Below are positions 16,784-26,712 of a DNA stretch of 64,000 nt, piece by piece (position 1 is the first letter of the stretch; each line of letters opens with the position of its first letter). The translations under genes were made by a program, and so were the position numbers. Where the stretch lies: contig NZ_LT984887.1 of assembly GCF_900258475.1 (NCBI RefSeq), forward strand, positions 945,919 through 1,009,918. Direction: 5' to 3'. The notes beneath the pieces are model-generated. The model searched no databases, had not been told where the DNA came from, and saw nothing but the letters and a program-made list of their open reading frames with translations. Source of the stretch: Anaerococcus sp. Marseille-P3915. GTDB lineage: Bacteria > Bacillota > Clostridia > Tissierellales > Peptoniphilaceae.

Positions 16784-17901
16784 TCAAAAAAATCCTTAAC
16801 TTTATCAAAAAATGATTTTTCTTCTTTTACCTTATTTCCACTTGCATCAGCAAAGGCTTTTAAGGCTTCTTTTTGAGCTTTATTTAGCTTCTTAGGTGTT
16901 ATAATCTTGACATAGAAGTAGAGATTGCCTTGTCTACCTGTTCTTGAGTCTTTGATTCCTTCATTTCTTAGGGTAAATCTTTGACCTGTTTGAGTTCCTT
17001 CTGGTATTTCAAACTCGACACTCTTCTTTAAGGTTGCCACATCTATCTTGCCACCTAGGGCTGCCGTTGGAAAGCTTATTGGCATTTCGTAATAGATATC
17101 TAAGCCATCTCTTTTAAATATTTCATGGTCACTTACCCTTACTATTACATATAAGTCACCGTAAGGACCGCCATTTTCGCCCATATGACCCTTGCCGCTT
17201 AGTCTTATAACATTTTGATCTTCTATGCCTGATGGTATGTCGATTTTAATTTTTTCTGATTTAAATTCCTTACCAGAGCCCTTGCAATTTTTGCATGGTT
17301 TATCAATTATTTCACCAGTCCCATGGCACTTATCACAAGTTACTGTTCTTGACATGGTTCCAAAGGCTGTCCTTGAAACTTGATTTACCACTCCTTGGCC
17401 ATGGCAATCTGGACAAGTGTGCTTTTCAGAGCCCTCTTCCGCCTTAGAACCGTGGCATACATGGCATTCTACTTCTCTTCTTACTTGAATTTCCTTGCTA
17501 ACACCAAAGGCAGCTTCTTGGAAGGATAGGTTTATTACTTGCTGTATATCAGCTCCCTTTACAGGCCTTTTGGCCCTACTTGCCCCATAACCTTGGCTAA
17601 ATATATCTCCAAATAAATCGCCAAATATATCACCGAAGCCACCAAAACCTGATGAAAATCCACCAGCTCCAGCCCCACCATTTTCAAAGGCAGCTGCCCC
17701 ATACATATCGTATTGTTGTTTCTTTTCAGGATCTGATAGGATTTCATAAGAAAGGGTTGCTTCCTTAAATTTGCTTTCAGCCTCTTCATCTCCAGGATTT
17801 AGGTCTGGATGATATTTTTTGGCTAGTTTTCTATATTCTCTTTTTATATCAGCAGTGCTGGTGTCTTTGCTTACTCCAAGCACTTCATACGGATCTCTCA
17901 T
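16780..17901 (-). CDS. dnaJ: Chaperone protein DnaJ
   Basis: The protein has 373 residues. The J domain has the HPD motif in KKYHPDLNPG, then a Gly/Phe-rich linker (about 75-110), four zinc repeats (CHVCHG, CPDCHG, CDKCHG, CKNCKG) and the substrate-binding C-terminal part. It stimulates DnaK ATPase and presents substrates. The gap to dnaK holds a promoter and a terminator hairpin, so dnaJ may be made at a different level from dnaK. Confidence 0.98.
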   Translation of the reverse strand: MRDPYEVLGVSKDTSTADIKREYRKLAKKYHPDLNPGDEEAESKFKEATLSYEILSDPEKKQQYDMYGAAAFENGGAGAGGFSSGFGGFGDIFGDLFGDIFSQGYGASRAKRPVKGADIQQVINLSFQEAAFGVSKEIQVRREVECHVCHGSKAEEGSEKHTCPDCHGQGVVNQVSRTAFGTMSRTVTCDKCHGTGEIIDKPCKNCKGSGKEFKSEKIKIDIPSGIEDQNVIRLSGKGHMGENGGPYGDLYVIVRVSDHEIFKRDGLDIYYEMPISFPTAALGGKIDVATLKKSVEFEIPEGTQTGQRFTLRNEGIKDSRTGRQGNLYFYVKIITPKKLNKAQKEALKAFADASGNKVKEEKSFFDKVKDFFE

Positions 17902-17917
17902 TTTACCTCCAAATCAT

Positions 17918-17946
17918 AAAAAAAGCTATTTCTCTAGGAAATAGCC
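17918..17946 (-). terminator. Hairpin terminator between dnaK and dnaJ
   Basis: On the minus strand GCTATTTC, a five-base loop and GAAATAGC are followed by TTTTTTT. It lies ahead of the dnaJ ribosome binding site, so dnaJ is reached only by readthrough of this hairpin. Confidence 0.8.
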
Positions 17947-17965
17947 CCTTTTATCAATTGTTTTT

Positions 17966-17993
17966 ATTATACTAGCTATAATAAATCTTTCAA
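17966..17993 (-). promoter_or_regulatory. Promoter-like sequence between dnaK and dnaJ
   Basis: On the minus strand TTGAAA (17993-17988), 16 bases and TATAAT (17971-17966) lie just after the dnaK stop and upstream of the hairpin. It could give dnaJ a promoter of its own. Confidence 0.55.
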
Positions 17994-17997
17994 AAGA

Positions 17998-19812
17998 TTA
18001 TTCTTCATCTTCATCGATTACTTCGTAGTCAGCATCTACTACATCTTCATCGCTTTGGCTAGCACCTTCTGCTCCAGCTTGGCTTTGTTTATACATCTTT
18101 TCACTTACCTTATAGATTTCATTTGTTAACTCTTCTGTAAGTGCTTTAATTTTATCTAAGTCATCAGCTGCTATTGCATCTTCTAGTTCTTTAGCCTTAG
18201 CTTCTATAGCTTCTTTTTCGCTGCCTTCTAGTTTTGCATCTTCTACTGTCTTTCTAGCTTGGTAAACTAGGTTTTCAGCGTTATTTTTAGCATCTATTGT
18301 TTCTTTTTTCTTCTTATCTTCTTCAGCAAATTGTTCTGCTTCTTTTACCTTTTTATCGATTTCTTCTTCTGTTAGGTTTGAAGATGATGTGATTGTTATC
18401 TTTTGTTCCTTACCTGAGCCTTGATCTTTAGCTGTTACATTTACTATACCGTTGGCATCTATATCAAAGGTTACTTCGATTTGTGGAACACCACGTCTAG
18501 CTGCAGGAATTCCTGTAAGTTGGAACCTACCAAGAGTTATGTTGTCTGCTGCCATTTCACGTTCACCTTGTACTACGTGGATGTCTACTTCTGTTTGTCC
18601 ATCTGCTGCAGTTGTGAATATTTGGCTCTTCTTTGTAGGTATTGTTGTATTTCTTTCGATTAATTTTGTAGCTACACCACCAAGTGTTTCAATACCTAAT
18701 GATAATGGTGTTACATCTAGTAGTAATAGGTCTTTTACTTCACCTGTTAGAACACCACCTTGGATAGCTGCACCTAATGCAACTGATTCATCTGGGTTGA
18801 TATCTTTTTGTGGTTCTTTACCGATTATATTTTTAACTAGCTCTTGAACTGCTGGCACCCTTGTAGAACCACCTACTAGTAGGACCTTGTCTATATCAGA
18901 AGCTGATAGGCCTGCATCCTTTAAAGCATCTTCTACTGGTTTTCTTGTTTTTTCTACAAGATCATGAGTTAATTCGTTGAATTTAGCCCTTGTTAGGTTG
19001 ATGTCTAAGTGGACAGGTTGGCCATCTACTGCTGTTATAAATGGTAGGTTAACATTTGTAGTAAGTGTTGATGATAGCTCTTTTTTAGCCTTTTCAGCTG
19101 CATCTTTTAGTCTTTGCATTGCTGTTAGGTCTTTTGTTAAATCAACACCTGATTCTTTCTTGAATTCAGCTGCAAGATATTCTACTACTGCATGGTCAAA
19201 GTCATCTCCACCAAGTTTGTTGTTTCCTCTTGTTGAAAGTACTTCAAATACTCCATCACCTACTTCAAGTATTGAAACATCGAATGTACCACCACCAAGG
19301 TCGTAAACCATAATCTTAGATTGGTCTGTTTCCTTATCCATACCGTATGCAAGAGCAGCAGCTGTTGGCTCGTTGATGATTCTGTCTACTTTTAGACCTG
19401 CAATTTGTCCAGCGTCTTTTGTAGCTTGTCTTTGAGCATCTGTAAAGTAGGCAGGTACTGTGATTACTGCATTTGTTACTGTATCATTTAGATAAGCCTC
19501 TGCGTCTGCTTTTAATTTTTGAAGAATCATTGCTGAAATTTCTTCTGGTGTGTATCTCTTGCCATCTATTTCTGGAGACTTCCAATCATGTCCCATTTCT
19601 CTTTTTACTGATGCTATTGTTCTATCTGGGTTAGTAATTGCTTGTCTTTTTGCTGTTTCACCAACTAATCTTTCGCCATCTTTTGAGAAAGCTACTACTG
19701 ATGGAGTTGTTCTATTACCTTCACTGTTTGGTATAATTGTTGCTTGTCCACCTTCCATTACTGCTACTGCAGAATTGGTTGTACCTAAGTCAATTCCTAT
19801 AATTTTTGCCAT
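17998..19812 (-). CDS. dnaK: Chaperone protein DnaK (Hsp70)
   Basis: The protein has 604 residues. The ATPase domain has [14 protein letters not shown] and [14 protein letters not shown], followed by the [12 protein letters not shown] linker, the peptide-binding domain and an acidic end VIDEDEE. This is the usual size for Gram-positive DnaK. With DnaJ and GrpE it forms the main Hsp70 cycle. It follows grpE by 12 bases in the HrcA-controlled operon. Confidence 0.98.
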   Translation of the reverse strand: MAKIIGIDLGTTNSAVAVMEGGQATIIPNSEGNRTTPSVVAFSKDGERLVGETAKRQAITNPDRTIASVKREMGHDWKSPEIDGKRYTPEEISAMILQKLKADAEAYLNDTVTNAVITVPAYFTDAQRQATKDAGQIAGLKVDRIINEPTAAALAYGMDKETDQSKIMVYDLGGGTFDVSILEVGDGVFEVLSTRGNNKLGGDDFDHAVVEYLAAEFKKESGVDLTKDLTAMQRLKDAAEKAKKELSSTLTTNVNLPFITAVDGQPVHLDINLTRAKFNELTHDLVEKTRKPVEDALKDAGLSASDIDKVLLVGGSTRVPAVQELVKNIIGKEPQKDINPDESVALGAAIQGGVLTGEVKDLLLLDVTPLSLGIETLGGVATKLIERNTTIPTKKSQIFTTAADGQTEVDIHVVQGEREMAADNITLGRFQLTGIPAARRGVPQIEVTFDIDANGIVNVTAKDQGSGKEQKITITSSSNLTEEEIDKKVKEAEQFAEEDKKKKETIDAKNNAENLVYQARKTVEDAKLEGSEKEAIEAKAKELEDAIAADDLDKIKALTEELTNEIYKVSEKMYKQSQAGAEGASQSDEDVVDADYEVIDEDEE

Positions 19813-19824
19813 ATGTTTTTCCTC

Positions 19825-20367
19825 CTATTTGCTTACCTTAACCATTGCTGGTCTAAGGACTTTGCCGTGTAATGTATATCCTTTTTGGAATGTTTCTATT
19901 ATATAATCTTCTTTAACTGTATCGCTTGCTTCCGTCATTACTGCGTGATGCATATTATGATCAAAAACGCATCCGTCTGATTCAATTTCTTCTAAACCTT
20001 CGCTTTTGAGGGTCTTTAGAAATTCATCTCTTATCATTATGACTCCCTTTACAAAAGGATCTTCCATATCCTTATCTTTAAGAGCCCTATCAAAGTTATC
20101 TAAGACAGGTAGAAGCTTTTCTATAAGAGAGCTTGAGGCAAATTTCTTAAAGTCTGCTTTAGACTTTTCTTCTCTTTGCTTATAATTTGCAAAATCTGCC
20201 ATAAGTCTCTGATATTTTTCTAAATATTCATTATCATCTGATGAAGTTTCCTCCGTATCTTCAACTATTTCAGCATCGATTACTTCTTCATCTTCTGGAT
20301 TTTCTTTTATATTTTCTTCTTCTAATTTTTCTTCATCTTTTATTTTATCATCTGCCAAATCATTCAC
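19825..20367 (-). CDS. grpE: Nucleotide exchange factor GrpE
   Basis: The protein has 180 residues. A long acidic N-terminal tail (about 1-50, Glu/Asp rich) leads to the coiled-coil (YLEKYQRLMADFANYKQR) and the C-terminal beta domain that ends VLRPAMVKVSK. It releases ADP from DnaK. It starts nine bases after hrcA. Confidence 0.97.
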   Translation of the reverse strand: MNDLADDKIKDEEKLEEENIKENPEDEEVIDAEIVEDTEETSSDDNEYLEKYQRLMADFANYKQREEKSKADFKKFASSSLIEKLLPVLDNFDRALKDKDMEDPFVKGVIMIRDEFLKTLKSEGLEEIESDGCVFDHNMHHAVMTEASDTVKEDYIIETFQKGYTLHGKVLRPAMVKVSK

Positions 20368-20376
20368 CTTACCTTT

Positions 20377-21405
20377 TTATTCATTTAGTAAATCTGAAAC
20401 TAGCTTAATACTTTCAATAACTTCTTTATATCTAATTCTAGTTAGACCTACTATACCAATCTTACCGATGGTATTTTCGTCTACCTTAAAATAGGATGTT
20501 ATGATTGTATTTTCCTTTAACTGGTCGATTTTATTTTCTTCTCCGATAGTGATGACTAGGCTTTGGTCATTTTTATCAGTTAGAAAATCTGTAATAATAT
20601 CTGGATTTTCAAAGAGATTGATAAATTCCTTAGCTTTAACTATATCATCAAATTCTTTAAAATTGAATATATTACCCAAACCCTCTATCTTGATTTCCTT
20701 ATCAGAATCCTTGCTAGATTCATTTTCCATCTTTGTTTGGATTATATCGAGCAAATACTTATAATTTAGATTTAACTTCTCTTCTATACTTATGATTTTC
20801 TTGCCTATATCATAAATACTTGAACCAACTAGCTCGCTCCTTAATATATGATTAACTTGCGATAAGCTTTGATCATCTATCTCATATTTTAGATAAATCA
20901 AATCATTAACAACTAGGCCATTGTCATAGACTACTATAAGTATGAGTGCATAATCATTTACCCTTAATAGCTCTATGTTGGCTATTGATTTTATTTGATT
21001 TTTGTAAGTGATAGACACTGCTGTTAGATTTGTGATTGTCGCTAAAATCTTTGTAGCTGAATCTACAATATCTGTAGCATTATGGTATCTCTTATCCAAG
21101 ATTTGCCTCAAGTTTTTAGGATCGTTTTTCTGATCAAGCAGGCCATTTTCAAGTAAATGGTCTACAAAAAACCTGTAGCCCTTATCTGAAGGTAGCCTAC
21201 CACTTGAGGAGTGGGCCTTTTTTAGAAGGCCTTTCTTTTCTAGAGATGACATATCATTTCTAATAGTAGCCGGTGATACATCAAAGGAATAATCATCAGC
21301 CAAACTCTTAGAGCCTACTGGTTCTCCCTCTAGGATATAGGAGTTTATGATAGAGAAAAGTATCTGCATTCTTCTATCTTTCAAGTCTTTCACTCCTTTT
21401 AGCAC
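20377..21405 (-). CDS. hrcA: Heat-inducible transcription repressor HrcA
   Basis: The protein has 342 residues. An N-terminal winged helix (PVGSKSLADDY, SPATIRNDMSSLEKKGLL, SSSGRLPSDKGYRFFVD) is followed by the GAF-like domain. It binds the CIRCE operator and is activated by GroEL in known systems. It is the first gene of the hrcA-grpE-dnaK operon and has a CIRCE element in its own leader. Confidence 0.97.
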   Translation of the reverse strand: MLKGVKDLKDRRMQILFSIINSYILEGEPVGSKSLADDYSFDVSPATIRNDMSSLEKKGLLKKAHSSSGRLPSDKGYRFFVDHLLENGLLDQKNDPKNLRQILDKRYHNATDIVDSATKILATITNLTAVSITYKNQIKSIANIELLRVNDYALILIVVYDNGLVVNDLIYLKYEIDDQSLSQVNHILRSELVGSSIYDIGKKIISIEEKLNLNYKYLLDIIQTKMENESSKDSDKEIKIEGLGNIFNFKEFDDIVKAKEFINLFENPDIITDFLTDKNDQSLVITIGEENKIDQLKENTIITSYFKVDENTIGKIGIVGLTRIRYKEVIESIKLVSDLLNE

Positions 21406-21425
21406 TCTTTAGTATCGACTGCTAA
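21399..21425. promoter_or_regulatory. CIRCE operator
   Basis: TTAGCACTC, nine bases and GACTGCTAA match the CIRCE inverted repeat with one mismatch in the second arm. It lies between the promoter and hrcA, the standard place for HrcA repression. Confidence 0.93.
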
Positions 21426-21429
21426 TTAT

Positions 21430-21457
21430 AGTATACTAGCTAGGATTCCTTTGTCAA
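21430..21457 (-). promoter_or_regulatory. Promoter of hrcA-grpE-dnaK
   Basis: On the minus strand TTGACA (21457-21452), 16 bases and TATACT (21435-21430) lie immediately upstream of the CIRCE element. Confidence 0.88.
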
Positions 21458-21463
21458 GAAATA

Positions 21464-22585
21464 TTATATTATTTCAAGAAAAAACTCATTAGAAAGGGAA
21501 AATCCCTTCTTAGTAAAGCTTATCCTATCAGAGATTTCAAAAAATCCATCCCTATAAAATTTATCAACTGACTCTTTATATTTTTCTAAGAAGTCAGCCT
21601 TAAATTTTTCCTTAAAGGTCTTAAGATTTATTCCTTGAGCCTCTCTTAACTTAAAAATTATATATTCTTTTTCCTTCTCATCCCTATCAATGAATTCTTT
21701 ATTTATAATAGGAAGCTTATTTTCTCTTATAAACTTATCATAAATTGCTAGATTTCTTGTATTGGTATATCTGGTATTTAAAAGATAGCCGCTAGCACCA
21801 AGGCCAAAGCCAAAGTAACCCTCGCCATTCCAATATTTTTTGTTATGAAGTGATTCAAAACCTTGCTTGGCAAAATTTGATACTTCATACCTTTTTAGAT
21901 TAAGTCTTGAAAGCTCATCTATTATCATATCAAAAATATCTACCTCTAAGTCACTATCCATCAAATCAAGCTTGCCTTCTTTGTCAAGAGCATAAAACCT
22001 TGAACCCTTATCTAATATCAAAGAATACCAAGAAATATGGTCTGGATTAATTTTCTTTACAAAATCCAAGTCCTTTTTTACAGAATCCATATCTTGACCT
22101 GGGAGGTTTAACATCAAATCAAAGGATAAATTTTTAAATCCCGCTTCCCTAATCAAATCTATATCCCTAAGGGCTCTCTCTCTTGTATGATTTCTACCAA
22201 TATTTTTAAGGACCCTATCATCAAAGGATTGGACTCCTAGAGAGATCCTGTTTATGCCAAGCTTTTTATAGGTCTTAAGCTTTTCCTTATTAAGCGAATT
22301 TGGATTTGCCTCGATGGTAAATTCTTTTATGTCTGTCTTAAATTTATAGATTTCCTCAACTATTTCTTCAATGAGTCGAGCGTCTATATAAGAAGGTGTC
22401 CCTCCTCCAATGTAGATCGTATCAATGATTACATCCATCCTTTGCCTATAAAAATTCATTTCCTTAATCAAATTAGAAACATAGGGCCTAATCCAATTTT
22501 CTAAATTTGGAAAGGCTGCAAAGTCGCAATAATAACACTTTTTCTCACAAAATGGAATGTGGATATAGGCTCCTATCTTATTCAT
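21464..22585 (-). CDS. hemW: Radical SAM heme chaperone HemW-like protein
   Basis: The protein has 373 residues. The cluster motif CEKKCYYCDF, then GGGTPSYI and LNLPGQ, and a C-terminal HemN-like domain fit HemW, formerly called an oxygen-independent coproporphyrinogen oxidase. It lacks the extra N-terminal Cys of true HemN. No heme genes are in the window. The gene next to hrcA is a common Firmicutes arrangement. It overlaps the upstream acetyltransferase gene by eight bases. Confidence 0.92.
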   Translation of the reverse strand: MNKIGAYIHIPFCEKKCYYCDFAAFPNLENWIRPYVSNLIKEMNFYRQRMDVIIDTIYIGGGTPSYIDARLIEEIVEEIYKFKTDIKEFTIEANPNSLNKEKLKTYKKLGINRISLGVQSFDDRVLKNIGRNHTRERALRDIDLIREAGFKNLSFDLMLNLPGQDMDSVKKDLDFVKKINPDHISWYSLILDKGSRFYALDKEGKLDLMDSDLEVDIFDMIIDELSRLNLKRYEVSNFAKQGFESLHNKKYWNGEGYFGFGLGASGYLLNTRYTNTRNLAIYDKFIRENKLPIINKEFIDRDEKEKEYIIFKLREAQGINLKTFKEKFKADFLEKYKESVDKFYRDGFFEISDRISFTKKGFSLSNEFFLEII

Positions 22586-23438
22586 TTTTACCTATCAATT
22601 CTATAAGCACTAACTTAGCGACAGATCTGCTTATTATCTTAAAATCAGATCCCTTTTTTATCCTAAGGGCATCTGCTGGAAAATATGTGTATTCCTTGCC
22701 ATCTGCTATAACCCTCACCCTGCCATCTATTACAACTATATAATAGGCATGGTCTGGATTTTGTGGTATAAATTCATTTTCCTTTTCAAAATGTAATCTT
22801 CTAATTATTTCTTCATCAGATTTTAATACTAGCTCCTCGCTTGCCTTAGCTGGCTTTTTTTCTTCTACCTGGCCAATCTTATGATTTTTATAATCATCTT
22901 TAGTGAAAATTGTTTGGTGAACCGGGGCTAAAATTCCCATAGGAACTTTCACAATATGGCTACCATAATAAGTAAATCCAAGCTTCTTTTGAAAATCCCT
23001 AGACTTAAAATTATTTCTAAAATATCCAGCAGAAATATAATCAAGACCCAAATCTTCAAAGGCATATTTCATCATAGCCCTAACAGCTTCTGTCATAATT
23101 TTTTGCCTATGGTAAGCAGGACTTAATACAAAACCTATCTCCTTGGCCTTTTTACCTTCAAATTCTTTATAAAAATCCTCATCCACTGGGCGAAGTACTA
23201 TAGATCCGATTACCTTGCCATCCATTTCTATAGCAAGGACGTTTTTATTTTTTTTAAATCTTTCTAAAACTTCCCTAGTGTAATCTAGATTTTCATGATG
23301 AGGCCAACCAGCCATTTCACCAAGTCCAGGTATTTTTGCGTATTCAAAAAAATCTTCTAAATCAGAATCTCTAAAGGCTCTAAGTACAAGCCTATCAGTT
23401 TTTATAACTAAATCAGTAAAATCAACTTTAATATCCAT
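22578..23438 (-). CDS. GNAT acetyltransferase with C-terminal cupin-like extension
   Basis: The protein has 286 residues. Residues about 9-180 form a RimJ/RimL-type acetyltransferase: TDRLVLRAFRDSDLEDFFEY, IGSIVLRPV, EIGFVLSPAYHRQKIMTEAV and FRNNFKSRDFQKKLGF. Residues about 215-286 add a beta-rich segment (AYYIVVIDGRVRVIADGKEY, FPADALRIKKGSDF) that resembles half of a cupin barrel, probably a binding module. The combination is uncommon to me. The substrate is unknown. The ATG has an AAGGAG site. Confidence 0.8.
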   Translation of the reverse strand: MDIKVDFTDLVIKTDRLVLRAFRDSDLEDFFEYAKIPGLGEMAGWPHHENLDYTREVLERFKKNKNVLAIEMDGKVIGSIVLRPVDEDFYKEFEGKKAKEIGFVLSPAYHRQKIMTEAVRAMMKYAFEDLGLDYISAGYFRNNFKSRDFQKKLGFTYYGSHIVKVPMGILAPVHQTIFTKDDYKNHKIGQVEEKKPAKASEELVLKSDEEIIRRLHFEKENEFIPQNPDHAYYIVVIDGRVRVIADGKEYTYFPADALRIKKGSDFKIISRSVAKLVLIELIGKNE

Positions 23439-23542
23439 AAATACTCCTTATCCATGATAAATATACTATACAATAATGGAATTTATTTTAAAATTTTGTA
23501 AGATATGACTAAGTAACTTGTCTACTATATGAAGGAGGGGCT

Positions 23543-24025
23543 ATGGATATAGAAAAAATTTATAGAATATATTTTGATGACTTGTATAGATTTTTGCTAT
23601 ATCTATGCAAGAATAAAGAAGTGGCCCAGGATATTTGCTCAGAAAGCTTTATAAGAGCCATGAAAAACATAGAAAATATCGAAGATTCTAAGGTAAAAGC
23701 TTATCTTTTTCAAATTGGTAAAAACACCTATTACAACTATTATAAAAAGAACAAAAGGCTTTTGGTCACTGATAAAATCGAAGACTTTGACCAGGAATTG
23801 GAATCTTTTGAGAAAGATTTATTGTACAAAGAAAATCTATCTAATTTGGATATGGCAATAGAAAGTCTTGAAAACCCTTACAAAGATGTTGTGAAACTAA
23901 GACTTAACGACCTATCTTTTAAGGAAATTGGAGAGATTTATAAGAAAAATCAAAACTGGGCCTGTGTTGTATACCACAGGGCCAAGGAAAAATTAAAAAT
24001 ATTAATGGAGGAAAATGATGAATAA
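23543..24025 (+). CDS. ECF-type RNA polymerase sigma factor
   Basis: The protein has 160 residues, with region 2 (IYFDDLYRFLLYLCKNKEVAQDICSE-like, about 5-70) and region 4 (LNDLSFKEIGEIYKKNQNWA, about 110-150). There is no region 1.1 or 3, as in ECF factors. AGGAGGGG precedes the ATG. The next gene overlaps by 11 bases and encodes a zinc-finger membrane protein, the usual anti-sigma partner. Confidence 0.9.
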   Translation: MDIEKIYRIYFDDLYRFLLYLCKNKEVAQDICSESFIRAMKNIENIEDSKVKAYLFQIGKNTYYNYYKKNKRLLVTDKIEDFDQELESFEKDLLYKENLSNLDMAIESLENPYKDVVKLRLNDLSFKEIGEIYKKNQNWACVVYHRAKEKLKILMEENDE

Positions 24026-24863
24026 TTGTGATATTGTAAAAGACTTACTTCCCTTATATAAGGAAAATCTTTTAAGCGAAGAATCAGTTAAATTTGTAGA
24101 AGACCATTTAAAGTCTTGCCCTAAGTGCAAGAAGCAATTGACAGATGAAATCGAATTTGAAAATAAAAATACAAAGCCCTTAGTTTTTGTAGAAAAAAGG
24201 ATAAAAAAAGAGACTAGGTTTTTTACCCTAGCAGTGGTCTCGTTTATCGGATCAATACTCATTTTTATCATATCCTATCTAAGCATTCCAAGGCATATTG
24301 AGTATGAAAAGGACTTGTACAAAGTTTACAAGAGCGATGACATCTACACAGTAGAATTTTCTGACAAGGTTAGCGGGATTGATTACACTGACACAGAAGA
24401 TGCCATCTACCTTGATGCCTATACCACAAAATATGACCAGATTTTTAATAAAGATAGGCCAAGAAAATCCCTTACTTTTCATAAGGATAAGATAAAAACT
24501 GTCCTCTATCAAAACCACGATTCTATGCCAGAAATGGTAATCGGATCTGGAGAAGTTCGCCAAACTCTTCTCCCAAGACTTGTCTTTGGATTTTATGCAA
24601 GAGCTTCTATTATTGGATTTATAGGCCTTGGGCTAATAATATTTGCGCTAGAAAAATTTAGAAAAAAATCTCTAAGTTTACCTACAAAGACATTTTTACT
24701 GGGAGGTCCCCTATCACTTTTCTCAGCAATTATTGCAGTTAAAGGATTAAATACAGCAACCTATTATCCAACAACAGATTTCAAATACATCGCCTTCTTA
24801 ACCCTTGGAATTTACCTGTTTTTTATATTTATCAGTATATTTATAGACCAAAAAAGGATGTGA
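24015..24863 (+). CDS. Zinc-finger membrane anti-sigma factor
   Basis: The protein has 282 residues. The N-terminal 40 residues carry a zf-HC2-type anti-sigma zinc site (CDIVKDLLPLY, then HLKSCPKC). About four membrane helices follow (near 70-90, 195-212, 222-242, 255-277), with an outside loop between the first two. Such proteins hold the sigma factor at the membrane until a signal arrives. Coupling to the sigma gene by overlap supports this; the signal is unknown. Confidence 0.85.
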   Translation: MMNNCDIVKDLLPLYKENLLSEESVKFVEDHLKSCPKCKKQLTDEIEFENKNTKPLVFVEKRIKKETRFFTLAVVSFIGSILIFIISYLSIPRHIEYEKDLYKVYKSDDIYTVEFSDKVSGIDYTDTEDAIYLDAYTTKYDQIFNKDRPRKSLTFHKDKIKTVLYQNHDSMPEMVIGSGEVRQTLLPRLVFGFYARASIIGFIGLGLIIFALEKFRKKSLSLPTKTFLLGGPLSLFSAIIAVKGLNTATYYPTTDFKYIAFLTLGIYLFFIFISIFIDQKRM

Positions 24864-24881
24864 GAAATCACACCCTTTTTT
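24851..24881. terminator. Bidirectional terminator between the anti-sigma gene and lepA
   Basis: AAAAAGG-TGTGA and TCACA-CCTTTTTT (with one bulged base on each arm) form a hairpin between two converging genes. Confidence 0.8.
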
Positions 24882-24884
24882 ATT

Positions 24885-26696
24885 TTATTCATCATCAAGC
24901 TTAAGTACTGATAGGAAGGCCTCTTGTGGGACTTCAACATTACCAAGTTGGCGCATCTTTTTCTTACCTTCTTTTTGTTTTTCAAGAAGCTTTTTCTTTC
25001 TAGAAATATCACCACCATAGCATTTGGCGATAACATCTTTTCTTAGAGCCCTTACAGTCTCCCTAGCGATAATTTTTGCACCAATTGCCGCTTGGATTGG
25101 CACGGCAAATTGTTGTCTTGGAATCTCATCCTTTAGCTTTTCAACAATTCCTCTGCCCCTTGCATATGCACTATCCCTATGGACAATTAAGGATAAGGCA
25201 TCGACATTTTTCTCGTTAATTAGGATATTAAGCTTAACTAGGTCTGAAATCTTATAGCCTGTCACCTCATAATCAAGGGAAGCATAGCCCTTTGTCCTTG
25301 ACTTAAGATTGTCAAAGAAATTGTAAATCACCTCATTTAATGGAATCTTATATTTAATAGAAACCCTATTTTCATCTATATAGGTCATATTTATAAGCTC
25401 CCCACGCCTAGATTGGGCCAAATCCATCACTTGACCAATATATTCCTTTGGAGTAATTATTTCAGAAATTGTTTCTGGTTCCTTTATATATTGGATTTCT
25501 GTAGGATCTGGGAAATCATTAGGATTTTGTAATTCTTTCTCTTCATCCGCAGATTTTAATTTAATCTTATAAATAACTGATGGAGCTGTAGCGATTATAT
25601 CTAGGTCATATTCTCTTTCAAGCCTTTGGGTTATGATATCCATGTGTAAAAGTCCAAGGAAACCTGCCCTAAGACCTACACCAAGAGCTTGAGAATTTTC
25701 CTGCTCAAATACAAGGGCAGCATCATTAACCTGAAGCTTTTCTAAAGAATCTCTTAGCTTATCAAAAGATTCGCCTTCAGCTGGATAGATACCAGAATAA
25801 ACCATTGGTAGGACTTCCTTATAGCCAGAAAGTGGCTTATCTGTTGGATTTGCTACACTTGTTATAGTATCACCGACCCTAGCATCCTTAACTTCCTTAA
25901 TAGATGCCTCTATAAAGCCAACATCACCACTTCTTAGTTCCTTTGTAGCAATCCTACCCCTTGTTGTATAACCAACTTGGTTGACCTCATATTTCTTGCC
26001 AGTATTCATCATGACAATCTCATCCCCTGGTCTTACGACCCCTTCAAAGATTCTTACATAACAAACAACTCCCACATAAGAGTCATAATAAGAATCAAAA
26101 ATAAGGGCCTTAAGAGGCTTATCATCATGATCTTCAGGAGCAGGTACGTTTTTAACAATATCTTCTAAAACATCTTCAATATTTAAGCCAGTCTTGGCAG
26201 AAATCATTGGAATTCCATCAGTATCAAGGCCAATCTGATTTTCTATCTCAAGTTTAATCTCATCAGGTCTAGCACTTGGAAGGTCAATCTTATTTAAAAC
26301 CGGAAGAATTTCCAAATCTTGCTCTAAAGCTAGGTAAGTATTGGCCAAAGTCTGAGCCTCAACCCCCTGACTAGCATCAACAACAAGAATAGCTCCTTCA
26401 CAAGCCTTAAGAGACCTAGACACCTCATAATTAAAGTCCACATGGCCTGGAGTATCAATAAGGTTAAGGTCATAAGTATTGCCATCATTAGCCTTGTAAT
26501 GAATCTTAATAGACTTAAGCTTAATTGTAATACCACGTTCCTTTTCAAGCTCCATATCATCAAGCATCTGCTCTTTGATATCCCTTTGGCTTATATTTTC
26601 ACTTTTTTCAATGAGCCTATCTGCAAGGGTAGACTTTCCGTGGTCAATATGGGCAATTATTGAAAAATTTCTAATATTTTCTTTTCTCTTTGTCAT
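24885..26696 (-). CDS. lepA: Elongation factor 4 (LepA)
   Basis: The protein has 603 residues from the ATG at 26696, which has AGGAGA upstream; a longer frame to 26753 has no support. It begins [20 protein letters not shown] with the P-loop DHGKST, then DTPGHVDF and the NKID guanine motif, and ends with the LepA-specific C-terminal domain ([20 protein letters not shown]). It back-translocates or remodels stalled ribosomes. It is next to lepB and rpsT, as in many Firmicutes. Confidence 0.97.
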   Translation of the reverse strand: MTKRKENIRNFSIIAHIDHGKSTLADRLIEKSENISQRDIKEQMLDDMELEKERGITIKLKSIKIHYKANDGNTYDLNLIDTPGHVDFNYEVSRSLKACEGAILVVDASQGVEAQTLANTYLALEQDLEILPVLNKIDLPSARPDEIKLEIENQIGLDTDGIPMISAKTGLNIEDVLEDIVKNVPAPEDHDDKPLKALIFDSYYDSYVGVVCYVRIFEGVVRPGDEIVMMNTGKKYEVNQVGYTTRGRIATKELRSGDVGFIEASIKEVKDARVGDTITSVANPTDKPLSGYKEVLPMVYSGIYPAEGESFDKLRDSLEKLQVNDAALVFEQENSQALGVGLRAGFLGLLHMDIITQRLEREYDLDIIATAPSVIYKIKLKSADEEKELQNPNDFPDPTEIQYIKEPETISEIITPKEYIGQVMDLAQSRRGELINMTYIDENRVSIKYKIPLNEVIYNFFDNLKSRTKGYASLDYEVTGYKISDLVKLNILINEKNVDALSLIVHRDSAYARGRGIVEKLKDEIPRQQFAVPIQAAIGAKIIARETVRALRKDVIAKCYGGDISRKKKLLEKQKEGKKKMRQLGNVEVPQEAFLSVLKLDDE

Positions 26697-26712
26697 ATAT
26701 CTCCTACTAATC

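Noticed and set aside
19550-19906. 118-codon frame on the plus strand
   Set aside because: It is antisense to dnaK and grpE, without a binding site, and is explained by codon bias of the real gene.
24002-24271. 89-codon frame on the minus strand
   Set aside because: It is antisense to the anti-sigma gene, and the sigma/anti-sigma pair explains the stretch.
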